Of a stretch of DNA of 64,000 nt, positions 1 through 8,707 are shown one piece after another. The stretch spans positions 756,717,632 through 756,781,631 of the forward strand of contig CM057340.1 of the NCBI GenBank assembly GCA_030015575.1, read 5' to 3'. Positions within the stretch are counted from its first letter, which is position 1, and each line of letters opens with the position of its first letter. The position numbers were made by a program, and so were the translations under genes. A model generated the notes under the pieces. That model saw only the letters and a program-made list of their open reading frames with translations, was not told the origin of the DNA and ran no database searches. This stretch comes from Agapanthus africanus (lineage: Eukaryota > Streptophyta > Magnoliopsida > Asparagales > Amaryllidaceae).

Positions 1-445
1 CAAGATAACCTAGATGACAGAGATGCTGTCAGAATCTTGAGTTTAGCCTCTTTTGAGAATTTGTATATTGGATAGTGTTTCAATAGGGATATTGAGGTAA
101 TCATGGTGCAGTATGCTCGTTATAACTCAATAAAGAATACAGCCCAAGAAGTTTGTTAGATATGAGTTGTTCATTGATGAACTTAGTCCCATCAGGTATC
201 TAGACAAATTCTTGAGGCGGGGTATCGCTCAGTTTGAAAGATTGTTAATCTCCGCAAAGTTGTGATATAAAGAGATGAAGTTGGAACATTGTAGCGGATC
301 CACTCAATGAGGTTTTTTCTCGAACAAATTAAGTTTCACAAACATGGTTTGCGAAACTAATTAGTAAAGATTTTGGGTATTCGGTAGCATATGAGCTGTG
401 GCTACACGATACCGCAATAGTTGGTCTTAAGTACAAGTGGGAGAT
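1..445 (+). pseudogene. 3' end of a decayed Ty1-copia pol (RNase H tail)
   Basis: This is the last part of a copia polyprotein and has no long open frame. Around 290-320 one frame reads N-I-V-A-D-P-L, the counterpart of the N-T-A-D-P-F-T-K block that ends plant copia RNase H and is seen intact in element C near 25205. It runs into a copia-type polypurine tract at 429-445 followed by an LTR start. Stops and frame changes make it a pseudogene. Its beginning lies outside the window. It is probably Angela-like, judged from the LTR that follows. Confidence 0.6.
429..445 (+). promoter_or_regulatory. Polypurine tract of the left-edge copia element
   Basis: AAGTACAAGTGGGAGAT directly precedes TGTTGG. 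It matches the tract in element C at 25301-25315 (GTGCAAGTGGGAGAT, then TGTTAG). This is the plus-strand primer site for reverse transcription and fixes the left end of the 3' LTR. Confidence 0.75.
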
Positions 446-668
446 TGTTGGTTATAGTGCCCTCCTGGCAATTATTGTGATCGCAAGTAGGCGATTATGA
501 TAATTGAGAGAGGACCTATACAGGTATAACAGTCTTACTCGAGATGATAGTATACTATCTGGTTTGTCTTCATCGTTGATGAAGCGTATAGAATTGTTGC
601 TTGACAACCAACATTATGATGGTGATCATATATGTGAGAGCTAGGTTGTCCATAAACACATCCTTAAA
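446..668 (+). repeat. Truncated Angela-type copia 3' LTR
   Basis: The LTR begins TGTTGGTTATAGTGCCCTCC, the same layout as the Angela/BARE-type LTR starts of C and D (TGTTAGTTATGTATATGCCC). A shared block (GATAGTATACTATCTGGTTT here, GATAGTATGCTATCTGGTTA in D near 47847) supports family membership. Only about 220 bp remain before unrelated sequence. The right boundary near 668 is an estimate from loss of similarity. Confidence 0.55.
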
Positions 669-739
669 TGTCCCTGTTCCCCCAAAATTTAAACAAAATA
701 AAAAGAGCTAAGCTCTATTGAATTTTAATGAAGCAGCGC

Positions 740-1035
740 CTCACGTGCTCTTCGCAAAGGCGCCAGCGCCAATCGTATAGGATTAAATCCTATGATGGCG
801 CCGCACGTGATCCTCACGTGGGCGCCAATGTGCAAAGCACAGGAGCATTTATTATATAAGAATTAGATTCTTATATAGCGCCGTACATGCTCCTCACGTG
901 GGCGCCAATGTGCAAAGCATAGGAGCGCTTATTATATAAGAATTATATTCTTATATGGCGCCGCACGTGCTTCTCGCATAGGCGCCAATGTGCAAAGCAC
1001 AGAAACACTTATCATAAATAAGAATTTAATTCTTA
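740..1035 (+). repeat. 80-bp tandem repeat with G-boxes and long hairpins
   Basis: GGCGCCAATGTGCAAAGCA starts at 821, 901 and 981, an exact 80-bp period, with a partial unit upstream. Each unit holds CACGTG or a one-base variant and a perfect AT-rich hairpin with 8-11 bp arms (853-877, 934-956, 1019-1035). Confidence 0.85.
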
Positions 1036-1130
1036 AGTGGAACCCACGTAAACAACACGTGAGCGTTGGCACCCAAGTTTATACTAGTAGAATTAAATTA
1101 TACATTTCCTTAACAAAAAGTTGGGATATT

Positions 1131-1540
1131 CTCTGTTAAACAGAGCCGTTGGATCAAATATCCAATGGTGATGATAAATCATCAAACAATAGAATTAAAT
1201 TCTATTCTGAGGAATATTTGTCCTCAATCTTTACAAACAATAAAGATTGCTCTCTGTAAAACAGAGAAACCTTGGATCAAAAATCCAATGGTGATTAAAA
1301 AATCACCGCTTGACAGAATACAATTCTGTATATGGGAATTTTTCCCCCAATCTTGTTAAAAATAAGAAAACATATTCTGTTAAACAGAAATGCTTGGATC
1401 AAAGATCCAACGATGGATAAAATTTCCCAAACCAATTTTGAGACCAATTAAATTAATAGGAATCTCTCAATAAGAGATTTTCTCAAAATTAATTAATAAA
1501 CTTGCCTCCACTATATAAAGAATCCGAGACTTCAAGTCTC
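1131..1540. other. Chain of short perfect inverted repeats
   Basis: Hairpins with 5-8 bp perfect stems and 1-9 nt loops follow one another almost without gaps. Examples: CTCTGTTAAACAGAG at 1131, TTGGATCAAATATCCAA at 1149, GATGATAAATCATC at 1170, ATAGAATTAAATTCTAT at 1189, a GAGGA/TCCTC pair at 1209, CAATCTTT/AAAGATTG at 1225-1249, then 1252, 1272, 1290, 1313, 1334, 1375, 1394, a nested pair at 1437-1488 and GAGACTTCAAGTCTC at 1526. The TTGGATC...ATCCAA and CTCTGT...ACAGAG pairs recur, showing repeat ancestry. Function unknown. Confidence 0.85.
1512..1519 (+). promoter_or_regulatory. Candidate TATA box of the LTR promoter
   Basis: TATATAAA lies in an AT-rich stretch, followed at 1526-1540 by a perfect palindrome and then adenine-rich leader-like sequence. 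It is the best core-promoter match in this block. The transcription start is not determined. Confidence 0.5.
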
Positions 1541-2049
1541 ATATAGAGAGAACCCCACATAAGCTTCTGAAAAATACAGAAAGCTTCCAAAACAACAGAG
1601 AATTCGATTCTCATGAAAGAAGAAGACTTTCCTCCTTAAAACCCTAGGTAAAGAGAACACAGAAATCAAAATATCTCTTTTTACCTATCTAAGGGTTTAA
1701 CCCTTCTCAAAAAACATAGTTCTTCCTCCGAATCAGAGATCCACAAAAAAGTCTCCCATAAGTTAAGAATTTAATTCTCATCGGGAAGATCTTGTTCATG
1801 AGAATTAAAGATTTAGAAAAGAACTAGGTTAAAAAGAAAGAAAGAAAAGAACGCATGTTCTGGGAATTTAATTCCTCCGAAATTAGGGTTTAACCCTACA
1901 TAAAGAACCTGGTTCTTATAAAAAGAAAAGAAGAACTTAGTTCTCCAAAGAAGGAAAAACGATCCAAGGTCCACAAAATAGAGATCTTGATGATCATTAA
2001 TAGGCAAAATGGAATTAACAGAGATTTAATTTCTAAAAAAGAAAATAGA

Positions 2050-2250
2050 TTAGCGTCTCACGTGTTCCCCACGTGGGCGCTTTCCCAATAGCACCCAGCG
2101 CCTTACGTGAAAAACACGTGGGCGCCTAAAGCAGAAAGCCAGCGCCTCACGTGAAAAACACATGGGCGTCCAAAGCAAAAGGCCAACGCCTCACGTGAAA
2201 ACATGCGAGCGCCCAAAGCAGAAGGCCAGCGCCTCACGTGAAACACACAT
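2050..2250 (+). repeat. G-box tandem repeat, about 43-45 bp period
   Basis: About five degenerate units contain GCGCCTCACGTGAAAAACAC followed by a GGGCGCC(A/T)AAAGCAGAAGGCC-like half. CACGTG is present or one base off in every unit. The decayed period suggests old slippage. G-boxes bind plant bZIP and bHLH factors, so an enhancer role is possible but not shown. Confidence 0.75.
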
Positions 2251-2261
2251 GGGTGCTGAAT

Positions 2262-2429
2262 AAAAGTGTATAGCACTTCATATACAGCCAAAATGGCTGA
2301 GTGCTTAGCACTAATTGGGCAGCGCCCAGTGCCTCACGAGCTCCTCATATGGACGCCACACAAAAAGTGCTTAGCACTTCATATACAGCGAAAACGGCTG
2401 AGTGCTTAGCACTGATTGGGCAACGCCTA
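2262..2429 (+). repeat. Two-copy direct repeat with TGCTTAGCAC palindromes
   Basis: Segments starting near 2263 and 2361 share the block GCACTTCATATACAGC(C/G) and then GGCTGAGTGCTTAGCACT. The inner words AGTGCTTAGCACT and AAAATGGCTG/AAAACGGCTG recur in both. No coding potential is evident. Confidence 0.75.
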
Positions 2430-3473
2430 TAACTGAAGGCTTCACATGATACCCATGTGAGCACAAGAGCGTCAAACAAGTGCTTAACACTTTTGCATAA
2501 AAAAGGGGCTAAACAAACAGAGCCCAAATAAGTGCTTAGCAGCTAAGCCCAAAAGCTCTGTTGATTGGACCTTAATAAAATTTAAGCACCCAAAAATATT
2601 GCTAAGTTGATATTAGTCTCAAATAAGACTAATGTATCCTTAATTAAAATAAATTAGGCCCCAATGCTTATATGTTTAACTTGATCTTAATCTCAAACTA
2701 GATTAACGGTACTTAAACCAAACAAAATATTTTGAACTAAAGGAAAAATATAACTTATGTTCAAAATCCCAAATCTAAAGTATACGGATTGGACTAATTC
2801 GCACCCTATGGACGACGACATAAACTAGTCTCCGTATACAATCCATGGGCAATCAAAATAAAAAAAATACAGATGATAAGAAGTGAACTGCTGGAGTAGG
2901 AGAAAGTGGTTATCACAACACGATAGCGAAATTAACTGTAGGACCTTGCGCATGCAGGGAAGAGCGTCCCCACAATCAAAAACCCTCGCAAATAAGGGGG
3001 AATCTGATAAAGTCTTCTACAACGGTCGCATTTGTCCTAACCTCCGATATATGGTGCCATAAATCAACTTGGTATCTTCGGAGAGGTGGATGGTGAAGTC
3101 CAAATAGTGTCTGCCCCCAAATTCAGGCCGGACGTCCCAACGTCTCGGTCCCTGTCTTTCAGCGGTGAACAGATTCTGGCACGCTCAGTAGGACCTTTTC
3201 CTTTTTGCAATCCAAACTTCGCGTGTCATGTTTCACGAAAAAAATCACGGTTCGCTATGGTTTCCCTTGGATTCGAGGTACTAAAACTTGGTGTCTTGCT
3301 CTTATGCAGAAAATCGATTGCTTCTCAGTGCACTGCAGGCAACAGCGACTCTACCCTAACTGGAGGAGTGACCTATGGGCCTAACGCGGCCTCTATTTTT
3401 TCAATGTCAGTAGGGAAAGTCACACAATCCACTACTGGATTGTTCTTTAGGATCATGATCCTACCGGTGAGTT

Positions 3474-3935
3474 TTGGTGCCTCAACACCGCAAAAGGTCG
3501 GTCTTCGATCGACTGGAAACCATAACGGCCCCTCTCAACGGGCCGTCCAAATCTAACGTTTCAGTCTTTAACAGGCCGAGCAAGAACCCAAACAGGCCCA
3601 CAAATAGGCTCGTGATAACTGAAGGGGATGCCCCAAAACGGATAAACCTCCTAACATCTTCTGCAGACGAAGCCGTCAAAGATGCTTCACCTGTCAGACG
3701 ATCAGTTTTCGAAAGGATGGTCGTTTATACTAAAACTCTACCAAGGACGTCGGTCTTTAACAGGCTGATACGGATTGAAGCCCCTGAGCAAAGCCGGGGG
3801 CATGAAGAATCCGCTTCCAAATATGAGGCAGTCCCTTCTGCAAGGCACACTCGACGTCTCCACTGGCGCCCGGTGAGAAAAGCTGGGAAAACTCTCCTCT
3901 GGACTTACCCCACCAGCTCCAATTGTAGAAGTTGA
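3474..3935 (+). pseudogene. Tat polyprotein fragment with S-V-F-x-R-(L/M/P) repeats
   Basis: One open frame of 153 codons has four spaced copies of a short motif: SVFDRLE, SVFNRPS, SVFERMV and SVFNRLI, usually preceded by basic residues (K-R, R-R, R-T). Similar S-V-F-D-R-L strings are familiar from plant Tat-type gag-pol polyproteins. Their role is not established; they look like linear motifs in a disordered linker. The rest is rich in Arg, Pro and Ser with no domain I recognise. Neighbouring frames are broken, so this is one surviving piece of a decayed polyprotein. The reported start codon is probably internal. Confidence 0.5.
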
Positions 3936-4556
3936 CAATGTTGTTCCAACCGGGAACAACTTTGATCTGCTCAGGAGGGTGCGCAAGAACTCCCCAACGG
4001 CGGTGTAAAAGAAATCACCCCCACCTGCGGAAGTTCCTGTATAGGCAAAGCCGGAGCGGCCCCATCAACGGCTCTCCTTGCAAATTCATAGATTCTGGTG
4101 GAAAGTCCAAGACTCCGTGATTGATGAAAATCACTGTCGTTGACCAAAAAAATTGTAGGCTCGGCAAGAGAAATATCACACCTCCGCAATAAAACGGGGA
4201 CTCTTTCTACACAGGTGGCTGTTACAGTGGCCCCTTCAACTTCAACCTCTCATAAAAGAACGAGGCTGAAAAAAATCCCACCGCCTGAGGCAAATTCCAA
4301 AGGTGATGGACCCAAACGCCCCAAGTCTGGGGGCATGATCTTACATACGGTCTACATGACATCGGGAAAACAAGAAAGCCGTGCTTCCGTGAGTCACCGG
4401 CCGTAAACTCGGTCGCTGACAAAAACTCAGGAGCAACAACAAAAGCTCAAGAAAATACTGACCAAAATGGCAGCACTTAATGGACAGAAAGAAAGTCCGA
4501 ACAAAGAAGCCGAACAACGCCAAGGGCAGGAGACCGATACAGAGTTCCTGTGAAGT

Positions 4557-5470
4557 GTGCTTGAGAGAAAAGACAAAAATGTCGCTGAACAAGCTGCCAA
4601 CATAAAGCAAATTGCTCTCTTGTTCCAAGACATGGTTGGAATGATGATCCAACCAGAACCCCCGGCCGAAGATCCGCCGATAATCGTCGACGATGACAGA
4701 TGGGAAACATCAAACCTTCCTCCAGCCTTATCGGCAGCCAGGGAGGAAACAATCTACAAGGCTGCTCTTGATGATTATATTGCTCAACAAATAAGAGCTC
4801 ATCAAGCTAATGAAGAATCTCCTGCCGAAGATAATGAAGAATCTCCTGCCGTGGGTCCAATACGTGATCCAGTGGTGGAACCTATAGTCTAAGAGCGAAT
4901 AGTGCATTGAAGAATCTCCTACCGTGGGCATATTCATTGGGACCCTTGATCCTCAAATGACTGTATCCCAGTTCATGACATTCTTCAAACCAACAACTTT
5001 CCAGGTTTTGATAGATAAACTGGCCCAAATGGACCAGATGAGCCAAGTGCCTTTCTCCTCAAATAAGGACCCTCAAAATAACAAGGGTAAAGGGAAAGAA
5101 GCCTTCATTGCCAACACGCAACAACAACCGAGTGGCCCAAAACCGACTGCTTGCCAAAACAACGCGCGTCTGAGCCCATCCTTGGAGGAAAGATTAGGAC
5201 ACGCTTACTCGTTTCCCCATGACAAGATGAGGAGATCGTTCGAATTAGCAGTGCGTAACAAACTCATCATATTCTAAGACCCGCGGCGTCAACGGAAACC
5301 CGACAACGTCAATAACCCTAACTACTGCTCCTATCACAGAATGGTGAGCCACCCAATTGAAGATTGCTATGTCTTCAAGAATTGGGTCGAAGACCAGTAT
5401 CAACAGGGAAAATTCACGCTGTCTGATAACTGGAGGGCAAGCCCATCTCAGAAGCATACTCCCAAAAAGG
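4557..5470 (+). pseudogene. Degenerate Tat gag with first zinc-knuckle module
   Basis: Two broken open stretches (4557-4892, 4924-5277) and a third (5290-5470) together give gag-like sequence. It has acidic Asp/Glu-Pro repeats, a Gln/Asn-rich linker near 5085-5160, and then a knuckle at 5326-5367 that reads C-x2-H-x4-H-x4-C. That is a CCHC-type knuckle with His at the second position. The knuckle is followed by the tail F-K-N-W-V-E-D-Q-Y, which reappears near 8500. I could not find the helical core of gag (retrotrans_gag), which may be deleted or unrecognisable. Gag would package the RNA; this copy cannot. Confidence 0.55.
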
Positions 5471-5489
5471 TGGACGCGCGGGAGGCATC

Positions 5490-6167
5490 ATGCTCACTAA
5501 GGGAAGAAATTCCATCGAAAGTTGTTCTTTCAGCAAAAACCAAAAATTGCTGAAGGAACTACAGGCATGTCCGACAGTCAGATGGAAAAGCCCACTTAAA
5601 CCCAAAATCATCGAAGAGATCCTAAAACCACGTCCCGCACCGAAAATTGTTGACGAGGGGAAAAACTCCCAAGTCAAGCCCTCAAAGTATTCGAAGAAAA
5701 AAAAGAAGACTAAGAAGCCTATGCAGCCTGCCGAGTATGATGACAAGTGCATAGATCTTCAAAAATACATTGACGTGCTGGAGAAGTACAACAAGAAGGC
5801 GTGGACACTGGTCACTCTCGAAAAGTTCCTCAAGCATATTCTTGAGGACGAAGATAGTGATTACGATGAGAAAAATGACTCATCAAAAGACACCGAAGAC
5901 CGTGTAGCAAGTTGCCACATAGTCTCGCATTCGTTGTCATATGATGAAGAAACTCCCTCAGCGTCAGAAAACAACGCAGAGGAACTGGGGACAGAATCGG
6001 CGCTAAAATTCCCAGAACTGCCAGATGACCCGATCGATAGGCTGCTAAACGAAGCTTTTCAAAAAAGCAAAGTTGACCGAGAATGCGAAACAGCCATATA
6101 CGAAAAGGCCAAGCGTCAGCGTCAGGATAAAGAAGCTATGGCAAGGACGAGTCGTAAAGTAATCTGA
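5490..6167 (+). pseudogene. Tat gag/linker fragment, Lys- and acid-rich
   Basis: A 225-codon open stretch follows the first knuckle in a different frame, so a frameshift separates them. It begins Lys/Pro-rich (a K-K-K-K-K-T-K-K run near residue 70). It continues into an Asp/Glu-rich region and ends with a module containing I-Y-E-K-A-K-R-Q-R (about 6097-6120). A diverged copy of the end module (T-I-Y-E-K-A-M-T-Q-R) occurs at about 8088-8120, which implies an internal duplication in this element. No enzyme motif is present. The likely role is a gag-protease linker. Confidence 0.45.
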
Positions 6168-6208
6168 CCAAACCAAAGTATACAAATAAGAACAGGATCA
6201 AAACAGAG

Positions 6209-6770
6209 ATGTGGTTCGCCAAAGCCCTATTAATGGGAATGAAGCTGCCACATCTCATAAGAAACACTCCGGGGGTCATATGCTTCGATGGAGAAGATTC
6301 ACATCCAAACTACTGCCTATATCATCGGAGGGTTACCTACTCCACCGAGGAATGCAGTGCCTTCAAGAAGTGGTGGCAAGTATATTGCCTATCAAGAACA
6401 CTTCAAGGGGATGAAATGCAAAGCTCGTGCTCGTCGATGGCAAAATAGTGCGATGAACACACCTATAGAAATGATTGGAAACTGTCATATGGTTGGTACC
6501 AGTTCGGAAGCGGAAAACCTTAAGTTCTTACCTTCGGGAATGTTTCTGAGGACGAAATACCTCTCGGCCCTCTCTTCAAAGACTCCCACTCCGAAAAAGA
6601 AGAGGAGGAGAAGAACTGCGAGAATATTCAGCTACGTAACCGCACGCTGCCTGAGAAAAACCTCGGATCTACAAACAAAGGTTCGAATAAAAAAGATAAG
6701 GGGAAAGGGAAAATCCCTAAGGAGATTTCCCTCGATGACGAAGCAGACAAAGAGCTCGTAGCAAGGGACC
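6209..6770 (+). pseudogene. Second zinc-knuckle module of element A, decayed
   Basis: At 6314-6355 the frame reads C-x2-H-x4-Y-x4-C, the same spacing as the knuckles at 5326 and 8451 but with the third ligand His changed to Tyr, so zinc binding is probably lost. Downstream (to about 6770) overlapping frames hold basic and acidic stretches with no recognisable domain. They lead into the protease region in yet another frame. This is the middle of three related modules. Confidence 0.45.
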
Positions 6771-6894
6771 CGCCTATAAAAAACATGGTGGATTACAATG
6801 TCCTAGCACATCTGAGGAAAATACCCTCACAACTGAGCATATTGGATGCTCTTCTCCTGTCCAAAGTGGCATGAGATTCCCTGATAAAGGCATT

Positions 6895-7385
6895 ACAAGT
6901 GCCCGATCAGTTCCAAGCTTTCTTCGCGGAAGAGAATATGAACGTTCAGCACCTGGCCCGAGACAAAATTATCATCTCCGGATTCAAATCACAGTCGTCA
7001 TGGACACTTGGGGTCTATAATAATGACGTTACGCTTCGGGCTGCTCGTTACTGACATCAAATTTCATGTCATTGACACAAAGACTTGCTATAACGCTTTG
7101 CTCGGCAGGCCTTGGTTACACGAGTATAATATCATCCCTTCTACACAACATCAGTGTATGAAGTATTTCAAGGATGGTTCGGAGTACACCGTCACGGGAG
7201 ACCTAAATCCGTTCTTCATAAATGAAGTCCGGAAATATGAAGATGCAAAATACTTCCTACCAGACTTCGAAGAAACGGAAAGGTGTCATAAGCTGAAAGA
7301 AAAACAGAAGTTCGTCGCCACTATCCTGATCTTTGGGAGCGATACCGAGGATGACGAAGAAATAGTCTACTCGGGGCAACCCTAG
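6895..7385 (+). pseudogene. Aspartic protease of Tat element A (C-terminal part)
   Basis: The frame from about 6960 through 7385 gives the Tat protease C-terminal half: a G-F-x-S-x-x-S-x-T-L-G strand, then D-I-K-F-H-V-I-D, then the hallmark Y-N-A-L-L-G-R-P-W-L-H-E (about 7089-7124), and S-T-Q-H-Q-C-M-K-Y-F. The N-terminal catalytic Asp triad (D-S/T-G) is not recognisable, and stops lie upstream. The domain would process the gag-pol polyprotein. It is followed by an acidic tail ending at 7385, after which the frames break again. Family call is firm, functionality absent. Confidence 0.75.
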
Positions 7386-7649
7386 AAAGAAAACAATAAC
7401 CCCAGACCATCTACTCCTATTCTAGTCTTTGGCAGCGACTCTGAGGACGAGGCCAACGCAGTGTTCTCCGTTCGTATCAATGCAAACTTTTGTCGAAACA
7501 GATCAGAGTCTGCAAATCACAATGGCCCCGCCTCGACACTACAAGGAACTTGATGCGCTCCATACATACAGCGTATAAGAACTACAAACTTTCTACATGC
7601 CTCCTAGGTGAAGGGATGAAAAGGCGATCCTCTTCTACCAATATACGAA

Positions 7650-8127
7650 GACCAAAGTAGAAAAAGAAGTTTGGCATGGTGCCGATTTTGCACTCGACAG
7701 CCTTCAACCAATCTGTCTGCCAAGATATTACGCGGAGGTATTAAAGAGGCTATTAAGATGCCAAGTTGTACCCCTCAAACAAACCGCTCGACAAGCCCAA
7801 TTCTACAAAAAGATTTGGGATATTCTCGGGACTCTGCGAAAAATGGCCAATGGAAAGATGGAGACAACTGGGCTCAGATATATTCGTTCCAAGAAATGGG
7901 AGCGGTTTCACGGTTGCCACGTCATAAACAGATCCAGTGAAGGGGAAAACGCTCTTCCAAATAGCTGTGACGTTGAAACAGAGCAAAATCCCGCTTTAAG
8001 AACGTTAAGTTTGTCACTCGAAGAACAAATTGAAAAGCTAATAAAAGAAACTTGTCAAAAGAGCCGAGACAACCATAGCCGCGAGATGACCATATATGAA
8101 AAGGCCATGACGCAACGTCTCAGTTAG
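7650..8127 (+). pseudogene. Tat fragment with duplicated I-Y-E-K-A module
   Basis: Two short open stretches (7671-7940, 7843-8127) cover degenerate sequence between protease and the third knuckle. The end (about 8020-8127) mirrors the end of the 5490-6167 fragment: an amphipathic Leu/Ile-rich helix-like run, Q-K-S-R, then T-I-Y-E-K-A-M-T-Q-R. This is evidence for an internal duplication of a gag-linker segment before B inserted. From 8128 to 8375 I see only broken frames. Confidence 0.4.
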
Positions 8128-8375
8128 CAATTTACGGAGAAGAAAGACTATAATGCTCTTCATCCCCGGCCCACTGTATGTTCTCGCAAAAGGGAAAATC
8201 CTGAAATAGAGGCAAATACAAGGCAAAGAACGGAAACAACGTTGAAAAACAACAAAGTGGATCCAAGACGCCATGCAATCGAGAAAAACTCGGTTGGTGC
8301 CCGACCTTTATAAAGCAGATGGGTCGAGAATACTCTTTCCCCCAAAATTAGACAAGGAAACTATTCGACATTGTC

Positions 8376-8677
8376 ATGAAGCACCAAATGACGACACTTC
8401 CGAAGTCTCGACACCCTGAACAAATAAACGAGGTTCATCATCCGGATTATTGCTCCTATCACCAAGTAATTGGTCATCCCCTCGAAGACTGCTTCTCCTT
8501 CAAAAACTGGGTAGAAGACCAGTATGATCAAGACAGGTTTGCTTTATCCGACAGCTGGAGGGTAACCCCTCTGCAAAATCATGAGCCAAAAAGGACCTAT
8601 ACCGTGAGGATTGGACCAGCTCAACATCAAGAATGGAAGCGAACTCGTACATGCCATATGATAGCACTCTCAAAACT
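8376..8677 (+). pseudogene. Third zinc-knuckle module of element A
   Basis: The knuckle at 8451-8492 reads C-x2-H-x4-H-x4-C and is followed by C-F-S-F-K-N-W-V-E-D-Q-Y and a Ser/Trp tail, closely resembling the first module at 5326. It retains all four ligands. The frame runs into element B's junction at 8678. Having the knuckle downstream of the protease is not the usual gag order, so a duplication or rearrangement of A is the simplest reading. Confidence 0.5.
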
Positions 8678-8707
8678 GGACGAAATTCTTTTTGTAGTTG
8701 GGTATAA

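Larger units (their letters stand above)
669..2830 (+). repeat. Repeat-rich block, candidate 5' LTR of Tat element A
   Basis: No gene is visible here. The block holds an 80-bp tandem repeat, a chain of short hairpins, a TATA box at 1512, a second G-box-rich tandem repeat and a 98-bp-period duplication. A TATA box followed by transcribed-looking leader and then Tat gag remnants suggests a long Tat/Ogre-type LTR. I cannot prove the ends: the 3' LTR of A is outside the window, no TG...CA pair is certain and no clear primer binding site is seen. Sequence near 2820-2850 (TATACAATCCATGGGCA) recurs in A's 3' region near 44309 and 44986, tying the right part to A. Confidence 0.4.
2790..8677 (+). mobile_element. 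Tat/Ogre-like gypsy element A, segment 1 (gag and protease)
   Basis: First of three pieces of one old Ty3-gypsy element, split by B and F. It contains gag-derived modules and a protease in + orientation; RT resumes at 28295. Assignment to Tat rests on the protease C-terminal block (A-L-L-G-R-P-W-L-H-E, then S-T-x-H-Q), the CX2HX4HX4C knuckles and the second RNase H at 41774. From 2831 to about 3470 I see only degenerate leader sequence without a convincing gene, and from 3936 to 4556 the frames are likewise broken. The left edge is an estimate. Confidence 0.7.

Noticed and set aside
580-668. Possible exact right end of the left-edge copia LTR and left end of Tat LTR (TGTCCCTG at 669)
   Set aside because: TG is present, but no matching LTR, PBS or target duplication is in the window, so the boundary is not claimed as proven.
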